Source: Pseudomonadota bacterium (GTDB taxonomy: Bacteria; Pseudomonadota; Gammaproteobacteria; Acidiferrobacterales; UBA6901). From it: a stretch of DNA of 50,715 bases. The stretch's first letter is position 1. Each line of letters begins with the position of its first letter. Location: positions 1-50,715 of the forward strand of contig JAJXUF010000015.1 in assembly GCA_021783175.1 (NCBI GenBank). Reading direction: 5' to 3'. The translations under genes and the position numbers were made by a program. A model generated the notes under the pieces. That model had not been told where the DNA came from. It did not search any database and saw nothing but the letters and a program-made list of their open reading frames with translations. Positions 46,582 to 50,715 of this stretch are shown piece after piece.

Positions 46582-47724
46582 ATGCATTTGAACAACGTCG
46601 AGCTTGTTGCCCTTCTGGGTTTTGGGCTGGCCGTGGGGTTTGGCGCCGTCGGCAACAAGACAAATTTTTGTACCATGGGAGCAGTAAGCGACTGGGTCAA
46701 TATGGGCGACACTGGCCGCCTGCGCGCCTGGTTTCTGGCGATTGGTATTGCCATTCTGGGATCGCAGACATTGCAGGGCCTGGGTTATGTCGACCTCAGC
46801 AAGTCAATCTACCTAACCACGAATTTTGGCTGGCTCGGCCATGTGATCGGAGGGTTCCTGTTTGGCGTGGGCATGACGCTCGGCTCGGGATGTGGTCAGC
46901 GCACCTTGGTGCGCGTTGGGAATGGCAATCTGAAATCCCTGGTAGTCATGCTGATACTGGCAATCACGGCAGCTACGACCCTGTACGGCGTGCTTGCACT
47001 GGTGCGCATTCACTATGTCGAAATTACCAACGTTGATTTGTCGGCCCATGGCCTGGCGAATCAGGGTATCGATTCCATGATCGTCGCGCTCACCGGCATC
47101 AAAAATGCCACGGCCGTGCACTGGGCAGTGACCGGCGTGATGGGGTTGGGTCTTGTGCTGTTTTCTTTTGCGAATCGCGATTTCCGCCGGAGTTTCGACA
47201 ATGTGCTGGCCGGCGTTTTTATCGGTCTGGCCATCGTTGCTGCCTGGTATGTTACAGGCAAGATCGGTTATGACGATTTCAACCCGATACCGGTTGAGTC
47301 TTTCTCCTTCGTTGCGCCGATCAGCGATGCCCTGCAGTATGTAATGACGTTTACCGGATCGACTATCAAGTTTGGCATAGCGGCGGTATTCGGCGTCATC
47401 GCCGGATCTTTCTTGTACGCAATATCAACCGGCAAGTTCCGCCTCGAGACTTTCACCTCGCGCCAGGACATGGTAGGTCATATCTTCGGTGGAATATTTA
47501 TGGGCTTCGGAGGCATCCTCGGTCTGGGGTGTACTATCGGGCAGGGCGTCACCGGCGTGTCTACGTTGGCCATGGGGTCTCTCATTACCTTGATCATGAT
47601 CATATTTGGCAGCGCCCTGACCATGAAGGTGCAGTATTACATGATGGAAGAACAGGGCTTTTTCCGCGCAGTATTCTCAGGTCTTGCTGACTTCCGCCTG
47701 TTTCCCCGCGGAAAGACCGCCTGA
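46582..47724 (+). CDS. YeeE/YedE-family sulfur-compound transporter
   Basis: 380 residues with CTAGGAGG upstream and about ten hydrophobic segments. Conserved cysteine motifs are seen three times: NKTNFCTMGA (C30), GSGCGQRTLVRVGNGNLKS and GLGCTIGQGVTG, which in the thiosulfate channel YeeE relay the substrate. The protein probably takes up thiosulfate or a related sulfur species through the inner membrane. It stands alone between queC and tRNA-Lys, a place where most relatives have no gene. Confidence 0.9.
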   Translation: MHLNNVELVALLGFGLAVGFGAVGNKTNFCTMGAVSDWVNMGDTGRLRAWFLAIGIAILGSQTLQGLGYVDLSKSIYLTTNFGWLGHVIGGFLFGVGMTLGSGCGQRTLVRVGNGNLKSLVVMLILAITAATTLYGVLALVRIHYVEITNVDLSAHGLANQGIDSMIVALTGIKNATAVHWAVTGVMGLGLVLFSFANRDFRRSFDNVLAGVFIGLAIVAAWYVTGKIGYDDFNPIPVESFSFVAPISDALQYVMTFTGSTIKFGIAAVFGVIAGSFLYAISTGKFRLETFTSRQDMVGHIFGGIFMGFGGILGLGCTIGQGVTGVSTLAMGSLITLIMIIFGSALTMKVQYYMMEEQGFFRAVFSGLADFRLFPRGKTA

Positions 47725-47736
47725 TACGGATGTTAC

Positions 47737-47776
47737 CCGGGCAACGGAACCTGATCCGTTGCCCGGATCTGCTTTT
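47737..47776 (+). terminator. Terminator-like hairpin after the transporter gene
   Basis: CCGGGCAACGGA (47737-47748) and TCCGTTGCCCGG (47755-47766) form a perfect 12-bp stem with a six-base loop, followed by ATCTGCTTTT. The T-run is short and displaced, but the stem is very strong. It separates the transporter from the tRNA promoter. Confidence 0.75.
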
Positions 47777-47792
47777 CCCGGTGCTGTATTAT

Positions 47793-47821
47793 TTGACAGT
47801 CCAGCAAGGGGCCCGGATAAT
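47793..47821 (+). promoter_or_regulatory. Promoter of tRNA-Lys
   Basis: A perfect -35 TTGACA (47793-47798) and GATAAT (47816-47821) with a 17-base spacer. The GC-rich CTCGCCC right after the -10 box is a discriminator of the type found at stable RNA promoters under stringent control. The start would be near 47828, about 12 bases before the mature tRNA. Confidence 0.8.
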
Positions 47822-47839
47822 CTCGCCCTTTCCCATCGC

Positions 47840-47915
47840 GGGCCGTTAGCTCAGTCGGTAGAGCAGCTGGCTTTTAACCAGTTGGTCGCAAGTTCGAATC
47901 TTGCACGGCCCACCA
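47840..47915 (+). tRNA. tRNA-Lys (anticodon UUU)
   Basis: 76 bases with an encoded CCA end. The acceptor stem pairs GGGCCGT with ACGGCCC; the D arm is GCTCAGTCGGTAGAGC; the anticodon loop is CTTTTAA with anticodon TTT at its centre, in the stem CTGG/CCAG; the T arm contains GTTCGAATC. All positions fit lysine identity. The integrase gene ends two bases downstream, so the 3' part is the likely attachment site. Confidence 0.97.
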
Positions 47916-47916
47916 G

Positions 47917-48975
47917 TTAATCAACAACTTGTAGCTCCTTCACATCCTGACTGTTCGGGCACTGTGCCAAATTTGTGCCCGGGATCACGCCTGCGGGGTC
48001 AATCCTCTCAGCATAGGGGGCCAGATGCTCGGCGGAGAGGTGCGCGTAGCGGCGTACCATCGACTCCGATTCCCAGCCACCCAATTCCTGGAGCACATCC
48101 CTGGGTGTGCCTGCCTGCGTGTGCCACGAGGCCCAGGTGTGTCGCAGGTCATGCCAGCGAAAGTCCGCGATACCCGCACGCTTGAGCGCCTCCTTCCATG
48201 CCTTGGTGTTGACCTGCTTGATCGGTTTGCCCCGGTACACGAACACGTGGTCCGGGTGCTTCCCCGCTTGCCGATGCAACACCAAAAAGGCTTCGCCGTT
48301 AAGAGGCACCGCGATCGCCTTCCTCGCCTTCGCCTGATCCGGATGAATCCAAGCGATACGTCGCTTGAGATCCATTTGCGACCAGTGAAGGTCCGCGACG
48401 TTACGTTGTCGCAGCCCCGTGGCCAGACTGAACCGCGCCATCGCCGAAAGATGCGCCGGCAACAGTGCCAGGAGTTTCTCGGCTTCTTCGCGCGTCAACC
48501 AGCGCACTCGCCGCTTTGGTTCCGAGAGGAGACGAACCACTGGTGCGCGTTCGATCCACTCCCATTCCCGTTCAGCTTTGCGCAACAGTGCCCGCAATAC
48601 CTGCAACAGCCGGTTCACCGTCGCGTTACTGACGCCTTCGGCTTGTCTCGCCTCGATCAGCCGGTCGATCACATCGCGGTTGATGGAGGTAAGCGCCTTG
48701 CCGCGCAAGTGCTGATCCAACCAACGGAAGTGCATCTTGTCGGCATGGATCGAGGCTTTGTGCGCCTTTTCCTTCATCCAGCGCACCACCGCTTCCTCCC
48801 ACTGCCGTGTCGGTCTCTCGCCTAGCCTCTGGACCTTCCAGAGTTCGGCTTTGAGGCGGTCGCGGAATTCCTGGGCCCGCCTTCTGTCGCCAGTCCCAGT
48901 AGAGCGGCGTACTCGTTGTCCGGCAGGGGTGGTGAATCGGACCCACCAGACAGTTTCACGTCGGTATAGTGACAT
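47917..48975 (-). CDS. Tyrosine recombinase / integrase
   Basis: 352 residues; start ATG 48975 is fixed by a perfect AAGGAGGT seven to eight bases upstream. The catalytic set is visible: R189 (TGLRQRN), K219 region, H275-x-x-R278 (WHDLRHT), W301 (GGWESES) and Y310 (MVRRYAHL). The N-terminal part holds an arm-binding and a SAM-like core-binding domain (about 55-150). It should integrate and excise the element at tRNA-Lys. Its 3' end reaches the attachment site itself. Confidence 0.95.
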   Translation of the reverse strand: MSLYRRETVWWVRFTTPAGQRVRRSTGTGDRRRAQEFRDRLKAELWKVQRLGERPTRQWEEAVVRWMKEKAHKASIHADKMHFRWLDQHLRGKALTSINRDVIDRLIEARQAEGVSNATVNRLLQVLRALLRKAEREWEWIERAPVVRLLSEPKRRVRWLTREEAEKLLALLPAHLSAMARFSLATGLRQRNVADLHWSQMDLKRRIAWIHPDQAKARKAIAVPLNGEAFLVLHRQAGKHPDHVFVYRGKPIKQVNTKAWKEALKRAGIADFRWHDLRHTWASWHTQAGTPRDVLQELGGWESESMVRRYAHLSAEHLAPYAERIDPAGVIPGTNLAQCPNSQDVKELQVVD

Positions 48976-49178
48976 ATGGAAACCTCCTTAGTGCCACTTG
49001 ACGACGCTTGCCGAAGGCAAGCGTAGCGCGAGCGTAAAAAATCGACAAGGTCGGATTTGAGAAAACACCAGCGCTTGCCGACTTTGACGCCCGGGACCTC
49101 GCCGCACTTTGTTTTGCGGCGCAAAGCCTCGGCGGACAGCTTGAGGAAGGCCGCCGCTTCGTGAAGATCCAGGGTCAT
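48822..49178 (-). CDS. Excisionase-like HTH protein (AlpA/HTH_17 type)
   Basis: 118 residues from ATG 49178; a GTG at 49190 is an alternative. Residues 1-52 (MTLDLHEAAAFLKLSAEALR, then VKVGKRWCFLKSDLVDFL) form a MerR-like winged helix typical of excisionases and AlpA regulators. The last ~50 residues read through the start of the integrase gene in another frame, an overlap of 154 bases. That tail has no family character. The layout suggests coupled expression with the integrase. Confidence 0.75.
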   Translation of the reverse strand: MTLDLHEAAAFLKLSAEALRRKTKCGEVPGVKVGKRWCFLKSDLVDFLRSRYACLRQASSSGTKEVSICHYTDVKLSGGSDSPPLPDNEYAALLGLATEGGPRNSATASKPNSGRSRG

Positions 49179-49215
49179 ATCGTCGATCACGCAAGGGTGA
49201 GCACATGCTGCATGA

Positions 49216-49707
49216 TCAAAGTCGTTGTCCGCGCGACGTCGCCAACGCAGCTGCCGCCACCAGCGCGCCCCCGACCCACAGCAGATACAACCCCACCGTC
49301 CCGGCAACATACTTGGTCCCGGTGAGTAACAGCAGCAGACCGGGAATGCCGCATACGGCGATGACCGTCGAGAGCCGGTGCCGCTTTTCCTGTCTCGCCC
49401 GCTCGATGCGGTAGCCGCTCAGATTGAAATGACACTGCGTGCATCGGTCTGAACGCCGGTACGTCAGCCCCTGACACTGGGCGCAGCGCATGGCATCGGG
49501 ATGATGGGGATCGACCGGACTGCCACCAAGTAGAGCGAGGTCTCCACCCACCTGGATATTCCGGCTGCCGTGGATCTGTTGTCTTGGCGGGTTGTCTGCC
49601 GTCTTTCCAGGTTCCGAGCTGTTATCTGGATCTTGTTGCTGTTGCGTCTTGATTGATTCACCGAGGCGCGAGAGTTCCTGATCGACCGTCCATGGTTCGT
49701 GAGGCAC
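49216..49707 (-). CDS. Zinc-ribbon membrane protein of unknown function
   Basis: 163 residues from a GTG at 49707 with AAGGAGA seven bases upstream. A polar Gln/Asp-rich N-terminus (1-50) leads to RNIQVGGDLALLGG, then a zinc ribbon C75-x2-C78 and C89-x2-C92 (MRCAQCQGLTYRRSDRCTQC). Two membrane helices follow (about 112-131 and 136-157). I do not recognise the family. Its place between repressor and excisionase, where elements often keep exclusion or defence genes, makes it interesting; that role is speculation. Confidence 0.7.
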   Translation of the reverse strand: MPHEPWTVDQELSRLGESIKTQQQQDPDNSSEPGKTADNPPRQQIHGSRNIQVGGDLALLGGSPVDPHHPDAMRCAQCQGLTYRRSDRCTQCHFNLSGYRIERARQEKRHRLSTVIAVCGIPGLLLLLTGTKYVAGTVGLYLLWVGGALVAAAALATSRGQRL

Positions 49708-49737
49708 GGGATTTCTCCTTCATTGAGATTGAAATGT

Positions 49738-50175
49738 CTAGGCCACGAGTTTCAAGAGACTCCGCATCTTGGCCGAGCTCAATTGTTGCCCGGCGACTTC
49801 GGTCAGTAACTGAGATTTCTCATAAAGCAGCCCGATGAGTCTCGACTTGTGCTCGACTGACAGTCGTTTCTTGAGCCCTGATTCGAACTGCTCCACCGCC
49901 GCGACCACCCGGTCGAGCAGGGTTTGATCCAGGCATTTGCGCGCTTCCGTGGCCACGATCATCGATCCTTCCCCCGTCAGCAGCCACACCGGGTCGATCT
50001 GAAACGCCTGATAGAGTGCGTGGACCAGGACGACCGGGATCTCCCGCTCGCCGCGCTCGTAGTTCTGATAGGCGCGCAAGGACAATCCCACGCGTTCCGC
50101 CATCACGGTCTGCGATAGCCCGAAGTGCGATCGCACGATTCCGACGCGTTCATGGTAGGAGAATCTCTCAGTCAT
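49738..50175 (-). CDS. XRE-family repressor (cI/HipB-like HTH)
   Basis: 145 residues from ATG 50175. The HTH_3 domain (about 8-62) reads VGIVRSHFGLSQTVMAERVG, then LSLRAYQNYERGEREIPVVL and DPVWLLTGEG, the usual phage-repressor end of this domain. The remaining 75 residues are helical without a LexA-type protease motif. The predicted transcript starts at or one base before the ATG, so the mRNA would be leaderless. An ATG at 50187 lies within the -10 box and is not likely used from this promoter. Confidence 0.85.
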   Translation of the reverse strand: MTERFSYHERVGIVRSHFGLSQTVMAERVGLSLRAYQNYERGEREIPVVLVHALYQAFQIDPVWLLTGEGSMIVATEARKCLDQTLLDRVVAAVEQFESGLKKRLSVEHKSRLIGLLYEKSQLLTEVAGQQLSSAKMRSLLKLVA

Positions 50176-50177
50176 GC

Positions 50178-50211
50178 TTGACAGCATACCCAGACGTGCC
50201 TATCGTGTCAA
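50178..50211. promoter_or_regulatory. Superimposed divergent promoters with operator dyad
   Basis: Rightward: TTGACA 50178-50183 and TATCGT 50201-50206, spacer 17. Leftward: TTGACA 50211-50206 and TATGCT 50188-50183, spacer 17. Each -10 box touches the other's -35 box, so the two polymerases cannot bind together. The segment is an imperfect dyad (TTGACAnnATA on both strands). Leftward transcription would begin at the repressor ATG. Confidence 0.75.
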
Positions 50212-50212
50212 C

Positions 50213-50544
50213 GCCATGCGCGGATAGGGCGCGGCAACAGGAAATCGGTGGTGCGGCTTGGTTGGCGCCTGCGCACCGGGAACGGACAGGGATAGGTCCA
50301 TGCGCAAAGACAATGGGAAAAGTCAGTTCCTACGTTTCGGCGCAGTTTGGTGCCGAACTGGTCTCTACCGAGCCTATTCATCCAACGCCCGCAACAGCTG
50401 CGATTGCTGCCGTCAAGCGAATGGTGATGAACCGCAAATGGCGCGGCAGGTTGTCTTAGTTCAGGAAGCAGTACGCAGGGACGCAGTAATCTTTTTCGGA
50501 AAGCGCTTGAGGTCGCGCCGGGATGACCGATCGGCAGGATTCCA
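50213..50544 (+). other. Early rightward region without a clear gene
   Basis: This stretch follows the rightward promoter, where a cro-like gene is expected. Two short frames exist: 50300-50548 (82 codons, from ATG after GGGATAGGTCC) and 50313-50459 (48 codons). Neither shows an HTH or other known motif, and they overlap each other. I cannot choose between them; the real antagonist, if any, may be novel or absent. Confidence 0.35.
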
Positions 50545-50715
50545 TTGAGCATCGCCGCCATGAACTGGGCCTGGGGGCTGCCCTTAACGCCCTCCGTCAA
50601 GTTCGTGTTGCTGGCGCTGGCCGATGCCAGTGACGATTCCGGCTACTGCTGGCCCAGTATTCCCACGCTGGCGAAAAAGACCTGTCTTAATCCCCGCAGT
50701 GTGCAGCGCATCCTG
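50545..50715 (+). CDS. HTH replication-type protein of the element (5' part)
   Basis: At least 57 codons, open to the window end. From TTG 50545 it reads (M)SIAAMNWAWGLPLTPSVKFV, then LADASDDSGYCWPSIPTLAK and NPRSVQRIL. This matches the N-terminal winged-helix domain of phage and ICE replication or helix-turn-helix proteins. ATG 50560 (MNWAWGL) is the alternative start. It is transcribed rightward, as expected for early replication genes. Confidence 0.75.
   Translation, partial: MSIAAMNWAWGLPLTPSVKFVLLALADASDDSGYCWPSIPTLAKKTCLNPRSVQRIL

Larger units (their letters stand above)
47840..50715. mobile_element. Left end of an element integrated at tRNA-Lys
   Basis: A tyrosine integrase next to the tRNA 3' end, an excisionase-like gene, an XRE repressor with divergent promoters and a replication-type HTH protein form the typical left end of a prophage or integrative element. 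tRNA-Lys next to queC is a known island target in Pseudomonas. The right end and cargo are beyond the window, so prophage and ICE cannot be told apart. The attachment core should be within about 47890-47915. Confidence 0.85.

Noticed and set aside
48025..48825. 266-codon plus-strand frame opposite the integrase
   Set aside because: The integrase has all catalytic residues and a perfect ribosome site; the plus-strand frame has neither motifs nor a start signal.

Overview
This window reads as the chromosome of a moderately GC-rich gammaproteobacterium. The evidence is the gene order (S10-spc-alpha ribosomal cluster, uvrA/MFS/ssb, aspS-nudB-yebC-ruvCAB-ybgC-tolQRAB-pal-cpoB-queE-queC-tRNA-Lys) and protein features such as a zinc-free 101-residue S14. 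I cannot name the genus. A YeeE/YedE-type sulfur transporter is compatible with a sulfur-metabolising lineage, but that is only a hint.

Layout. 1-13015: end of rplC, then rplD to rpsQ (S10 operon), a well-formed promoter in the gap before rplN that starts the spc operon, then rplN to secY-rpmJ and rpsM-rpsK-rpsD-rpoA-rplQ, closed by a strong intrinsic terminator. 13055-18159: a SAM hydroxide adenosyltransferase (DUF62), then uvrA and a YajR-like MFS transporter in divergent orientation. 18160-24697: accessory DNA that separates the MFS gene from ssb. It holds a decayed IS630-type transposase, a tetR / saccharopine-dehydrogenase-like / membrane-protein operon, a LysR pseudogene, an EexN-like lipoprotein and a glutathione S-transferase. 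An 83-bp repeat occurs twice and brackets about 4.7 kb of this block. 24698-25352: ssb with its promoter, a leader inverted repeat and a terminator.

25674-32285: mixed genes, namely an orphan periplasmic binding protein, a cyclic-nucleotide-binding/rhodanese fusion, a polysaccharide deacetylase, a zinc-ribbon Nudix hydrolase, an HU-like protein, a six-helix membrane protein, a YajD-type HNH protein and a YbaK-type deacylase. 32356-46380: dense housekeeping operons (fmdB-DUF502-aspS-nudB, a lipase-like hydrolase, yebC-ruvCAB, ybgC-tol-pal-cpoB, queEC), with many 1-4 bp overlaps that imply translational coupling. 46582-47724: the YeeE/YedE transporter, followed by a hairpin terminator. 47840-47915: tRNA-Lys(UUU) with its own promoter.

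47917-50715 (continues past the end): the left end of an integrated element. A tyrosine integrase ends two bases from the tRNA and is followed by an excisionase-like HTH gene, a zinc-ribbon/two-helix membrane protein, an XRE repressor, and the first part of a replication-type HTH protein. The repressor start lies in two exactly superimposed, oppositely directed promoters (TTGACA-17-TATCGT and TTGACA-17-TATGCT) on one inverted repeat. This looks like a compact lysogeny-type switch with a leaderless repressor mRNA and is the most interesting regulatory feature here. Other points worth a second look are the 83-bp repeats, the tetR promoter/operator, the paired 13-bp repeats before the cNMP-rhodanese gene, and the ssb leader repeat.
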